Origin: Antedon bifida
Lineage: Eukaryota; Echinodermata; Crinoidea; Comatulida; Antedonidae
Direction of reading: 5' to 3'
NCBI GenBank assembly: GCA_963402885.1
Contig: OY727095.1
Location: 30,261,001-30,325,000 of the forward strand
Length of the DNA: 64,000 bases
Position 1 is the stretch's first letter. The number at the start of each line of letters is the position of its first letter. Made by a program: the position numbers and the translations under genes. Below the pieces are notes generated by a model. The model did no database searches. It was not told the DNA's origin and worked only from the letters and a program-made list of their open reading frames with translations. Below are positions 26,101-36,464 of the stretch, one piece after another.

Positions 26101-29100
26101 GACAGAGCTTAAAACTAATACAAACTAATAAATTTCAAAATCCTTACCTTATCATTAAATTTACCTAGTGACATCATTCAATAGATGGAAAACCAGATTC
26201 ATATACTTCCTACTGTAGGCTTACTGAGTACTTTGATACAATGCTTGAGATCCTGTTTTTCACCAAGAAGTGTAAACAGTAGCTAGAATTCTTAAATCCA
26301 GTACCCATTCAAAATCCTTATCTTGGCGTCTAATCCACCAGGCACCTCAATAATAAAGTTCTTAATGCTTGTTTTGTTGCCAAGTTCAGATTTGAAACAC
26401 TACCGTTAACCTTTGATTGAGGTGACCACCCTAAGGGGGTGTTCCTTAAATTGGTGCATAATACAATCAGTATTCTCTACAGCATAATCAAATGCACTAT
26501 ATTTTATCATACAGTTCTAAATGCATCATGATGGGTGATCCTATGCATTAAATTACAATACATTGTCTCATTACTGTAAAGCTCTGTCTAAACTATCAAA
26601 CTGTAACTCTACTATGTGACAAAAAAAATTGATGTGCCCATATATGGACATGATGATGTCATATCACTACCATATTTGGGCACACACTTTTTTTGTGTTC
26701 TAGCTTTTTGTGTAGCTACTGTAGTAGTTAGTAGGCCTACTGTAAAACTACAGTAAGCATCACTATCCTCCAAAGGCAAATTACTGAAAAAATGACAATG
26801 CTGTTGGTATCAGTGGCTGAATCTCAATTGAGATATTGTACTGTAGACCTAATGTACAATCTTGCCACCAAATACTGTATTTATCAAGCACCAAGAGTTG
26901 GAGGTGGACCCGACTAATAAGTGGAAGAATCATCCTTTAAGCCTGGGGAAATGTTCTTTTTTAATGCTAAAAACCAAAGGCCTTCCACTAAGATGTATAC
27001 TATTTGTTTTGCACAACTAAAGATCTTAGTTAAAGTGGGTAAACATTAAGTTAACAAAGAATAAACAGTTTTACTGTAAAGTAAATAACTATATCACCTT
27101 GCTGCTGTTAATCAATTCTTAAACATCCATTATTGAAAGTAATTAATTATCAAAGGTTACGGTATATTTTCTCTAATCCTTAATGTGTTCAGAAACTGCA
27201 AAACCGACAAAATTTATAACTATATTTACTTGCTGTCATGACAATAAGTTTACGCAATTATTCTCTACCAATACCATGTTTAACTTTCAAACAAATATAG
27301 CATTTAAGAGAAACAATAATTGAAAATAGTACAGTATTTCTCCACGGTAATGTAAAAGTTGTGAAAAACATCCCCTACTGTATAACTTTTTCTAATGTTT
27401 ACATGTAGCATACAATAAAATTACCAAATAACCTTATTCAGTACTTACCAAAATGACAACATTACTTTATTACTATTGGTAGCCTAGGTTCTGACTCGCT
27501 TTCTGTGTGGGCTAAGCACTCATGGGAAGGCACCAATGTCAAGGTGTTGCTTGGAATTTATGATTTCTGTGCCAAGTAATTATTCAAATTTAGGTGTTAA
27601 ACAAACTACTTGTTAGCAGAATTACTTCATTTATCTATAACACCTACTACTGTACATGTAAAAGTACATATTTAAAGCCCCCTTCCCTACGTTTTTTAGA
27701 TCTAATTTAAGATCACAAACTATATTTAATGTAAAAATAATACTATATGGTCCTATTGCGATAACTTTTTTCGTCTTTAAACGGTTAAAAATGTGAAAAA
27801 TAAGTCGATTCTAATAATTATAGCGGCCCGCTATAAATCCCAAAATGCATTGCGCGCGGATTGATATGTTTGTTTTTCACCTGTAATTCGCCCACTTTTC
27901 GATCGATCGTGAGGCCAAAACAAATGGAAGACTCCTAACTTTTCAGCGAAAATACCGGGTTTTCCCCAATTTGTATCAACGGAGTCTGGCAAAAATAGAA
28001 AGACAATTAATGCAGCAACTATACAACGTCAGGCTAGGTATATAGCTAGCGTACGATGTTCGTACGTTACCGATGTTTACCAGCTAGGCCTACAAAACTA
28101 AGCCTAGCTAGGCTAGGCCTAAGACCGTCCACGAGAGGTCGATTGCCGCGAGCTACTTAGGTAGTGCATTGTTTCTCACTTTTTATCATAATTTACCATA
28201 AAACGTACATTTAAGACAAGGAATGACATGGTTTAATGTTTTTAAAGTGATATATATGTATTATTTTCCAAAAAACGTCCAAAATTGCAGGGAAGGGGTC
28301 TTTAATAAACAAAAACTAAACAATAATTTATAAGAAATAAAACATTTTATAGACATATAGTAGCGTTTAAAATAAAATATGAAAGATTATTGCAGTTTTG
28401 GTTAATAAAAACATTAAATCAGATTGGGTATGGAGTTTACTTTATATCCACTTACTTTTAGGATTACCGGTGTCCTTAGCACCTGAATACACTAGTTATT
28501 TGGTTAAGAAGTAGCGCCACAAGTTATCTGGCTAAGCAGTAGGTAACGTGACAAAACCTATAACCAGTAGACGACATGATTAAGATTGCAATAGAGATTA
28601 GACCCTACTAAAAATAATCTGCAAAAAAGATTTGTAGGTATGTATTTTGGCACATTTTTGCAAGTTGCATGAGATTTAAGGAGCATTTGATCAGTGTTTA
28701 TATGCAAATTTAAAGATTTATAATGTAAATTCTTTATATTATCACAGAATATTATTGGTTCACAGTTTTACTTTTTAGTTTTTTTTTAGGCAAACTTATA
28801 AATCCTGGATCCGCCACTGGCACTGTATGTTTATGGTCCATGCATGCTCTATGGTTTAACCACTCTATATTGTTTGAACAGTTCATAAATTAACCTGCTA
28901 GTTTGAGTAGTAATATTTAACATTTGAATGTTTAATAAAAGCAATCTCTCATTTTGCCTGTAACTAGAGCAAAGAAAAGTGTTCTCTAATTTCCAAAACT
29001 TGTTCTAATGAAGTGCTGAGAGTGTGGACAGCTTGATGAAGGCTTGTTTCAGCGGTCAAAATTGCTGGCAGATTTCAAATTAGATCTTTGCCTTAAGGCT

Positions 29101-32100
29101 ATATACACTTTACTCAGCATCGCCAAATATAGACAAAATCAATTTTAATCACCATCAAAATAGTGAAAACATTATAGAGCAATCTTTGAACAAGTGCTGC
29201 ATTTTCAAGTAAGATGATTGGCCAGTTTATATTAATAACTTTCCATCGTCATTATTTTATATCCAACTTTGCTGATAATAATCAGTCAGTATGTATAATT
29301 ATCATATAAACCAATAATATTAAAGCTTTCATTTAATAGTTCTGTACAGATTAGAAGCAGCATCCGGAGAAGTAGAGCTGAGGATCTCAATTGTTCCCCA
29401 AATATTTATAGAATAGAACTTTCATTCAATGACATGAATATTAAGCTCTGTCTACACTATAGAACTAGTTTGACAAAAAAAAGTGTGATGTGCCCAAATA
29501 TGGTAGTGTTATTCCCAAATATGGTAGTGATACGACATCATCATGTCCATATATGGGTACATCACATTTGAAACAAAGTTTGATAGTGTAGACAGAGCTT
29601 ATATAGATACAAATAGATATATATAAACAATGTGTAATTAAAATTAAATACAATTAATTCTTAAACATAATGAATATTTAAACATTGGTTTTTTAAATTT
29701 TTAACAATGGTATACATATGATAAAAAAGTAATTAAAGGCATAAAAACAACTTTACCTTTTTGAAAGTTTCTCCTAATAATTTAAACATGTATATATCGT
29801 ACCAGTAAAATATGCAGATTTCAAATTATATATCAGTCAAACATATCTTCCTTCCAAGCAAGAACAATAGACGGAATAAAACAATAGATGTAGATAGAAT
29901 GATGTCTTCAATTAAACTCATCAAACAAAACTGACATGAACACTTGTATAGGAAACAGCCATCAAACATTGATGTACATTTAATTCAGCCTAGCCTGCAG
30001 CAACAAACAGAGAACATACATGACCACATGTCCTTAGAACTCCAGCATGGCAAATAATCTGCCTGGCCTCATCAAACAATTTATAGCTTGTTTGGAATGG
30101 CGGCATTAATAGATCCCAAATCTGGCCAAGAAAACAATAAGTAGGCAGTGGAGCGAAACCACCACAAGCCAATCACAACAAACCTCAATTGTTTACTTAA
30201 GATCTGATACCAACTTTGAGTTTGTACCTTTACCTGGTTGAATATCTCAAACTTTCCATCTGAATGTACAATACAGTATTATAGTACTGTATTATTGGTA
30301 CTAAACTGTTCTTCATAAACTACAAAATACTTTTAATACGCTCAACCGATTTAGAACATTCCATGTACAATGTTGTAAACTTGTATTACTATGTTTTCTT
30401 TCTTTTTTAATATTTCACTTGAATTGAATTGAATTTTAAAAAATTAAGTAGAAGATTTTAAAATAAAAAGTACACTTACCTACGGATGTACTATTATTAT
30501 TCTATTATAATTGTATAGATAGAAACATGCTCAAACATATGCAAAGATATTTTTTACAACTATACAATATATTATTTACTGGTTGTTTTGCACTTTACTT
30601 TCAAAGGTCAGTGACCTACCATCTCCATTCAAGAATAAATAATGTTATCTCTGTAGACCATAACTAAATTACCACCATACACCAAATGCATACTAATTAA
30701 ATCAGACATATATTGATAAGCTCAACCTTTGTGGATAGAAAAAGACAGAATTAATGAATTATTTATTAAATTACAATACAAACTTGGATAAACAATAGCT
30801 GCACATAAATACTGGCACTTTAGTTGCTAATAATAAAGATAATTATGAAGCTGTGAAAGGGGGAAGGAAAATTATACTGGTCACCCTGGGAGGTGAATAT
30901 GCTGGGTGACGGTAGGCTACAGTAAGTCTTTTCTAAGATTTTGTTTAAAGTGATTTCGGCTTCTTAAATTTAGGATAGCTCAAACGTCGTTTTACTATAT
31001 ATAGTAACATATCAAGCGAATGAATTAACAAAAAAGAAGGTAGAACACACATTTTTTTTTTACTAAAAAAAGCTTATATCCTGACAATGACAAGGTGGTT
31101 TTTAATTGTTAAACTTGACAATAAACCTTTTATGAAAATAATACCGGTTTAAGCTAAGCTAATCTGTTTTAATATTAATCATGATAAAATAGATAGGTCA
31201 AGGATTATACCAATAAAGCTTATGTCATTGGCTTATATGTTACGTATGAAATAAAACCACAAATCAATTAAAATCCAGTATTATCGGAATATTATATTAT
31301 GGAAGAGTTCAGAAAAAAGTATACTGCAAAGGTCGCTAATCCAGTATCAGTAGACAGGGAGCCTATAGGAATCGGTCATTACATTGCAATAAATTTAAAC
31401 AAGAAAGCTTCCACAGTATTTTGAAAAGTCAAGGGTCAAAATGTTGGTTTTTATCTCATTTATCACTACCATTTCCTTTCATGAAATTAGATATTGGGTG
31501 ACAATTTTAATGTCACTTCTAAAAAAAACTGTCAATCACTAAATGATATTTGCTATCACCCACACCAGATATCAAAATGAACAACTAGAAAATAACTGAC
31601 ATCAAAACGAGCAAGTGACAATCAAGGATAACTGACAATCAAAGGCACAGTCTATTAATTAGTCTTTATTTAATTAACACCGATCAAAGCTTCATTCACT
31701 ATAGCTGATTTGGCATTGTCGTAGGAAATTCTCGTAAAGAAAGCATACAGTATCGCTATTTAAATATGACAATATTTAAACTATTTTGATACCTAGCAAG
31801 GTCATCTATATCTTTCCTGTATTATAGCTATTAAGTTTTTTTTTTAAAGGAAAATTGCCTATAAAATTGAGGATACTTACTAGCTCATACTGCTTTGTAA
31901 TAACATTCTATCTATTATGCAAATAATAAATGTTTATGAGTTGAAGAAGAGTTTATGAGTTGGAAGAGGACTGTTCTACCTAACGAGGCAGAGCTGAATA
32001 ATTAGGCTTTTAATGAATGAAAATATTCTACACATTCAACAATACAAATCATTATTTGTTTTATCACACCCTATTGTTCTAAAGTAAACTTTTATTCAAG

Positions 32101-32636
32101 TAACACTTTATTTCCATCTTGAATTAATTCTAGCGGTTAGGCCATTCAAAGGAAGGCAGTGCTCAGATTTGGATGAGGAGTATGTACAGATAGACAGTGC
32201 ACACTAGTTTGGCAACAAGTCGCCAGCCTTGTGTGCACAAAATAATCAAAACTTTTTCAAAAAGCTGCAAGTGCCATAGACCATTTAATAGAACCATTAA
32301 ATATCACTTTGCCCATGCAGTAGGTCTAAGTCTGAACAGCATGTGTTACAAAATTAACCGAATAGAACAAACCTTCTCTAATTTACCACTGAATGGCGTT
32401 ATTTTCGGCGGGCCTACTTGGATATCCACTTCTTCATATACATGGTTCTGATTCCCTCCACTAGAACCTGTTGAATAAGTGCTACGTTGCGAATCTCCTC
32501 TCTCAACGAGGCTGGAAACACTGCCCATTATGGGCGATAAGGGAGATGGCGTTATTTCGAAGTCTATATTTTTTGGTATTGCAGCATACGCATCTACAGG
32601 ATGTGCTGTGGTGATCCCAGAACTGGAAACAGCCAT
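12349..32636 (-). CDS. LZTS2: Leucine zipper putative tumour suppressor (LZTS/Fez1 family), 4 coding exons
   Basis: Seen: exons 32636-32373, 21718-21083, 15143-14970 and 14112-12349 join in frame, every intron phase 0, giving 945 codons and a TAA at 12351-12349. Residues 37-43 are MGSVSSL and 76-88 are PPKITPFSGKLEK, followed by LIRP; all are hallmarks of LZTS2 and LZTS1. Residues 89-285 are Ser-rich. A coiled coil runs from ~286 to ~930 and ends in the most conserved family segment (WQDEKEKVISYQKQLQLNYV). An in-frame TGA at 32669-32667 upstream supports ATG 32636, which has A at -3 and G at +4. Known: LZTS proteins act at centrosomes, microtubules or synaptic scaffolds; LZTS2 binds katanin and beta-catenin. 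The protein is longer than human LZTS2 (~670 aa, recalled) because the coiled coil is longer. It may be the single pre-vertebrate LZTS rather than LZTS2 strictly. Confidence 0.92.
14684..14798. mobile_element. Foldback TA-MITE in LZTS intron 3
   Basis: Right arm AGTTTGATAGTGTAGACAGA is intact; the left arm is shortened (AAAGCTTTGTCTACATATGT). The internal CACTACCATATCTGG unit occurs twice. Confidence 0.88.
14826..14863. repeat. Short tandem duplication
   Basis: CACCATCACTAATGGCAACA occurs twice with a period of 20 bp, just inside LZTS intron 3. Confidence 0.7.
14970..15143 (-). CDS. LZTS2: LZTS exon 3 (start of Fez1 coiled coil)
   Basis: Acceptor attttacag precedes 15143 and donor AAACAG|GTAAGA follows 14970; 58 codons, phase 0 at both ends. 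It encodes TIDALRQTMEKNENTIFQVF and EKQKNWERQMENLKEKL, matching the conserved LRDSLDENEATM...RQRHWQRE region of vertebrate LZTS2 in spacing and pattern. Confidence 0.92.
16759..16776 (-). CDS. Candidate alternative first exon of a short LZTS isoform
   Basis: ATG at 16776-16774 opens MSYSDI and reaches a strong donor GATATT|GTGAGTAT (exon end 16759). The 18-nt exon ends in phase 0 and would join in frame to LZTS exon 3, giving a 651-residue protein that lacks the N-terminal region but keeps most of the coiled coil. An X-box-like site lies 85 bp upstream. Transcription is not shown; this is inference from splice site, frame and spacing. Confidence 0.3.
16861..16874. promoter_or_regulatory. RFX X-box-like site
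   Basis: GTTACCATAGCAAT matches the RFX X-box (GTTRCCATRGYAAC) except for the last base. It lies about 85-98 bp upstream of the candidate ATG at 16776 on the minus strand, the distance typical of RFX sites in ciliary gene promoters. A single site can occur by chance. Confidence 0.4.
17128..17230 (+). mobile_element. Possible hAT-like terminus
   Basis: CAGTGGCGGACCCAGG at 17128-17143 resembles the terminal inverted repeat seen in many animal hAT-like elements. The complement CCTGGATCCGCCACTG occurs at 28804-28819. No transposase or paired end was seen nearby; the length is a guess. Confidence 0.35.
17528..17642 (-). CDS. Candidate cassette exon in LZTS intron 2
   Basis: Acceptor tgccctttag precedes 17642 and donor AAGAACC|GTAAGT follows 17528. 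Only phase 0 is open (VGFKSEKNNKNQK, then LSNLTRRTQQQVGFVV). Entry phase fits LZTS exon 2, but its length (115 nt) would shift the frame in exon 3 and reach a stop within a few codons, as a poison exon would. Chance splice pairs are common in AT-rich DNA. Confidence 0.22.
18819..19077 (+). mobile_element. tRNA-derived SINE with poly(A) tail
   Basis: A-box-like TGACTTGGTGGTTATGATGC (from 18831) and a clear B box GGGTTCAAGTCCC (18873-18885) are spaced as in a tRNA promoter. TGTGAC/GTCACA and CTTGG/CCAAG can form stems. A tRNA-unrelated body follows and the element ends in 23 A residues (19055-19077). A 13-bp perfect inverted repeat, GGAGTGGAGTTGT (18819) and ACAACTCCACTCC (18921), brackets the tRNA-like part. 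No protein is encoded. Confidence 0.8.
21083..21718 (-). CDS. LZTS2: LZTS exon 2 (Ser-rich region)
   Basis: Acceptor gtttttgcag precedes 21718 and donor GTGCAG|GTGAGG follows 21083; 212 codons, phase 0 at both ends. It begins HKEKGLIRPIAMHP, aligning with the NMEKILIRPTAFKP-type segment after GKLEK in LZTS2. It continues as a Ser/Asn/His-rich disordered region and ends VEEDELLLLRNKVQ, the start of the coiled coil. Confidence 0.92.
22836..22997. mobile_element. Foldback TA-MITE, near full-length
   Basis: Both arms are readable (AAAACTCTGCCTGCTATCAA and AGTTTGATAGTGTAGACAGA). The interior has two GCCCAAATATGGTAGTGATA-type units and TCCATATATGGGCACATCAC. It reads as a near-perfect hairpin. Confidence 0.92.
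25951..26110. mobile_element. Foldback TA-MITE, near full-length
   Basis: Left arm AAAGCTCTGTCTACACTATC and right arm AAGTTTGATAGTGAAGACAG, with the usual interior CATCATGTCCATATATAAGC. Flanked by TA at the left. Confidence 0.92.
26578..26705. mobile_element. Foldback TA-MITE with degraded right end
   Basis: Left arm AAAGCTCTGTCTAAACTATC is good and the interior TATATGGACATGATGATGTC is present. The right arm breaks down after GGGCACACACTTTTTTTGT. Confidence 0.88.
27676..28301 (+). mobile_element. 626-bp non-autonomous transposon flanked by TTAA (copy 1)
   Basis: TTAA at 27672-27675 and 28302-28305 bracket an element with short imperfect inverted ends (AGCCCCCTTCCCT and, reversed, AGACCCCTTCCCT). 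A reverse-complement copy of exactly the same length lies at 58298-58923, with only about six differences that I noticed. TTAA duplications fit piggyBac- or Kolobok-type insertion. It is more CpG-rich than its surroundings and contains the 17-nt palindrome TATAGCGGCCCGCTATA and the ZNF143/STAF-like word TCCCAAAATGCATTGCGCG. No coding frame. It sits in LZTS intron 1. Confidence 0.9.
28804..28819 (-). mobile_element. Possible hAT-like terminus, opposite orientation
   Basis: CCTGGATCCGCCACTG is the reverse complement of CAGTGGCGGATCCAGG, the same terminal word as at 17128. It appears as a solitary end. Confidence 0.35.
29443..29600. mobile_element. Foldback TA-MITE, near full-length
   Basis: Left arm AAGCTCTGTCTACACTATAG and right arm AGTTTGATAGTGTAGACAGA, two internal CCCAAATATGGTAGTG units and CATCATGTCCATATATGGGT. 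Confidence 0.92.
32373..32636 (-). CDS. LZTS2: LZTS exon 1 (start codon, MGSVSSL and GKLEK motifs)
   Basis: 88 codons from ATG 32636-32634 to AAG|GTTTGT at 32373. A second good ATG, in MGSVSSL, lies at 32528-32526. Vertebrate LZTS1 starts exactly there, while LZTS2 has an N-terminal extension as here. A protein starting at the inner ATG would expose MGSVSS, a possible N-myristoylation signal. Upstream, a plausible acceptor (tttcttatag, ending 32684) and donor (ATG|GTGAGT at 32869/32868) could bound a 185-bp 5' UTR intron. Confidence 0.92.
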
Positions 32637-32683
32637 TTTGATTGTTGACAGTAAACCACTGGTACATCACAAACTAACACAAT

Positions 32684-32868
32684 CTATAAGAAATAACAAT
32701 TGTAATTGGTTAAGGTACTGTTGAATATTTAATACCTTTACTAAATCAATCTCAAGCCTAAGGCAAAGGAAAAAGAATCATCAAAAGCTAGTTAGGCCCA
32801 TTTACCATCACTTCTACCTTGTAGGCTGTTCATCGCTTGGATCTACTGCACATGTTTTGTTTACTCAC
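32684..32868 (-). other. Candidate 5' UTR intron of LZTS
   Basis: A consensus donor (CTTTATG|GTGAGT, exon end 32869) and a pyrimidine-rich acceptor (tgttatttcttatag, ending 32684) face each other across 185 bp, just upstream of the LZTS start codon. The pairing is plausible but unproven. Confidence 0.3.
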
Positions 32869-33306
32869 CATAAAGATGTTGCATGTTTCCAAGCTAAATT
32901 ACTACAAATATTAACATCAATGAATCCTTGGTCAGCGATGTTGGTAATAGTAATATCCAAAGTACATTAAAATAATCTAACAACCCAAATATCAGACACT
33001 ACAGTTACTAATCAAATGATTGTCCAGAAATGGTAAAAATATCACTGTTCTCGCTCAGGCACTACTGATAAATGAGACTTTGTCAATGCAGATGCTGAAC
33101 GATAATGTAATACTTGCAATTTGTTGCAAAAGATAAAGTGACAGACAGAGGAAGTGGGTTATGCAAGAGGTACATAACAATGTGGTTAATTAATGCAGAG
33201 TTAGATTAGCCAGTAACCAGCAGTTGCTCCTGTTCTCAGATATCTTAAGTTCCACACAATTTAATTATGAGTGATAGTGTTTAGTGGTACCTGTAGATAG
33301 TGTCTT

Positions 33307-33386
33307 AAAGCTCTGTCTACACTATCAAACTAGTTTGACAAAAAATGTGATCACATTTTTTTGTCACATAAAGTTTGATAGTGTAT
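33307..33386. mobile_element. Foldback TA-MITE with internal deletion
   Basis: Left arm AAAGCTCTGTCTACACTATC runs through TAGTTTGACAAAAAATGTGA straight into the right arm (CACATAAAGTTTGATAGTGT). The whole ATATGGTAGTGATATGAC centre is missing, leaving about 80 bp. Confidence 0.9.
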
Positions 33387-36296
33387 CTATTGAGTAAGTT
33401 TTACATTCGTTGATCTTATTCTTAGTTGAAAGGTATACACCGTACATATTTATGAGTTTTTAAACAATATTGATCTAAATAAAGAAATCTCAACATCTCA
33501 ATATGTTTATTATAAATAAATTCGAAGTTGAATATCTATTAAGCTATTAGAATAAGTAGATCTATTAATATTCTACTGAAGTAAATTTACAGTATGATTT
33601 TTAACAGTAAATTAAACTCACACAGCATAATTAGGCTAAACAAACATAAAACTGAATTTAATACCAAAATAAATTAATTTTTTAATAGTTTCTTAGAAAT
33701 TAAATATTATAAAAACAACATCGCTTGAATAAAATCATTGTTAAAAACTTTTCATCATCGGCACAGTAATTAGTCTGACTCACAAAGTTCCACCAAAAAC
33801 AATATTAGTTTTCGGTTAGGGCATGAAATAGTTCAACAAAGGTTATGTATGCTCATAGAAGGGTACAAACATGCTGGCAAGTGCAGGCACTTATCAGAAA
33901 TCGTGTTGGATGACAAAAAAATATGTAATTAGTTGGAGCACCCATTGATTTGGTGGTTCTTGTCATGTAAACAGAGATATCAAGATGCCTGGGAAATCAG
34001 GTAAATTAGGCCTACACACATTAAGGCAAAAAAAAAACAAAAAAAAAAAACATCCTCCCAAAAGAAATGTGAAAACAATAACTAAAACTCTGATTTAAAT
34101 ATCATAATTGAAATGTATGGCTAAAAGAAAAGCTAAAATTAAAAATATTAATTTACCTTAAATAAATTGTCAATTACTACCATAAACCTGATACAAAACT
34201 CCATAAATATATAAAATAAAATATATACAGCAGCTGTAAATCTTCCAGAAAGTTTAACCCAACAATACAATACAACCAAGGAAGGAGGTATAAAATAATA
34301 CAACTGACAATTTATTAAACACTACCAAAAGTGAAAGTTTGTATCAAAATTCATAGTGACTGGATTACAAATGGTGTGACTCACAAAGAACAGGCTTGTT
34401 CTCTTCCATTCACCTTTGACCTTCAGTGCTCATTAATAAAAATCAGAATTAACAAAATAGCTACATTCACCATGGTGATAAGTTTGTAACTAAACATCAT
34501 TAAAATTAGCTTTCAAAAGGGGTGTGTTAATAGGTGGTTTAACACTTCCTTATCCTCAAGGCCATCTCAATGGTTTTCGGAACTTAAATCTTTATCAATA
34601 TCATTTTAAAGCATAATATTATTTTCAAACTGTACAGTAGTAGTCATTGTGCTTATTACATTTTTCCTAAATTGTTTAAATTTTCTTTTTTTTTTGGGTA
34701 AGTTTGAGCCAATTCTTCTATAAAACATTGCAAGAAAAAACATTATTAACACCAGGGAGATTACAACTCCCTGATTAACACACTAAAAATAAAACATGTA
34801 GTTTGATTAAACTTTAAATAACATTCTAATAACTATGGTTTTAATCACGGAGAAACTAATTCTCTGTTGAAACCAGTTTTTAATTGAGTAATGTAATACC
34901 ACTACTGCTGTGTTTTAATGGTACAATATAAATCATGTCCTTTTATTTTAGAAATAAGAAAATAAGATATTTTTAGATTCTAACGTAGGCATACATACAT
35001 ACTAATTTTAAATATATAATTTACGATTTGGTTTTGACCACCGCAAAGGAACTAAAATAAGTATGTACATCCGATTGATGTGTAATAAATGTATTTACCA
35101 AGTTAAATTATGCTTATATTACATAATTTAAGTTGCATGTCATAATATATACGAATGTAGTCTTTGGATGCTGTAACATTATACATTATAATCCTGTGGA
35201 CATGCAAAGCGACATCAATTTAGATTTATCTGACCCAGCTTCAAGCGTCAAGGCACATTCAAACGTTGATACATTACATGCAATGAGACATTAAGTAGTC
35301 ATCTCAAACATGTCATTTCCCTCAATGACGGATTTGACATTTTCAATAACATTTACAGGAATACGCTATAGAAAGGATAAATTCTAAGATTTAGAACATC
35401 AAATGTTTTTATTATTTATTTTAAAAATAAAAGGTATTGGTCATTCTTTGATTTAAGCAAGATTTTAACTGAAAACCTTTAATTTTACTCTGGTGTAAAA
35501 GCTGCACACTGAAAAGGCCCCTGAATCTAATGATGTCCAGTGGAGTGACCAAACCTCCTGGAGATTGTCCATGCTTTTCTGTCCATTGGTCAGGTCTTAC
35601 ATGGTTTGATCTAGAAAGGTAATCGAATACTTTTGACCAGAAAATTGTTCACATTTCACCACTATATGTTGAGCAGTTATATAGATGTAGTTGTCTTCTT
35701 TACTCTATGATACCAACAGGCCTTCCCAGTTCAATATTTAATTTAAAGCCTCAGCCAACTTTAATTACTAGCACCTAGCCATCCACCCCAACTTTTAACT
35801 ATAAATTTGTAGGGACATCATGAAGACGAATCTTCTTTACTCTATGCTAACAAGCCTACATTCTTCCCAGATTAAAATGTTACCTAAATCCTTGACCGAC
35901 CTTAATTATAGCCTAGCACCTATCAATGCACTCTAACTTTTAACCCTAAATTCTGTAGCGACATCATGGGCCGTATATTCTAAATCTATTTCCATACACG
36001 GCCTGAAGGTGTGCAATTTATGTCATTACATGGAACATTTGTGGCAAACAACTTATAAAACGGAAACCAACACACATCACCTGGGGACAAATAAAATTGT
36101 AAAGTAATAAAAGTACACAGCACATCCATACATCCATCAGTACAGCAACCTGGCAACGAATCTGGCAAGAAACATATGCATCCTAGTATAGCCTATACTA
36201 TAGATGCTAGTATAAATTCATGCAAAAGATATTAAATTTAAAATATTTTTTTTTTGCATTATTTGCATCTGTTTTGGGTTGGGAGCTGAGATTTGT
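33387..36296. other. Upstream non-coding DNA
   Basis: No gene recognised. It holds an A-rich tract (34028-34050) and a diverged tandem duplication at 35690-35970. Confidence 0.5.
35690..35970. repeat. Diverged tandem duplication, about 136-bp unit
   Basis: TCTTCTTTACTCTATGATAC and TCTTCTTTACTCTATGCTAA begin the two copies. Both continue through a CTTCCCAG word, a TTAATTA/ TAGCACCTA word, CTAACTTTTAAC- or CAACTTTTAAC-like text and GACATCATG. Function unknown. Confidence 0.7.
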
Positions 36297-36464
36297 AAAG
36301 CTCGTCTATCTACACTATCATACTAGTTTGACAACAAAAGTGTGATGTTCCCAAATATGGTAGCAATATGCCCAAATATGGTATTGATATGACATCATCA
36401 TGTCCATATAAGGACACATCACATTTTGTTGTCACATAAAGTTTGATAGTGTAGACAGAGCTTT
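36297..36464. mobile_element. Foldback TA-MITE, complete copy
   Basis: Left arm AAAGCTCGTCTATCTACACT, right arm AGTTTGATAGTGTAGACAGA, two internal CCCAAATATGGTA units; TA on both sides fits a TA target duplication. Confidence 0.92.

Larger units (their letters stand above)
21719..32372 (-). other. LZTS intron 1
   Basis: 10.7-kb phase-0 intron containing four foldback TA-MITEs, the 626-bp TTAA-flanked element, a hAT-like terminus near 28804 and otherwise AT-rich DNA with no recognisable gene. Confidence 0.75.

Noticed and set aside
35986..36168. Minus-strand frame with acceptor ttttatttgtccccag and WFPFYKLFATNVPCN-like text ending at a stop
   Set aside because: One good acceptor but no recognisable family and no matching phase from upstream candidate exons.
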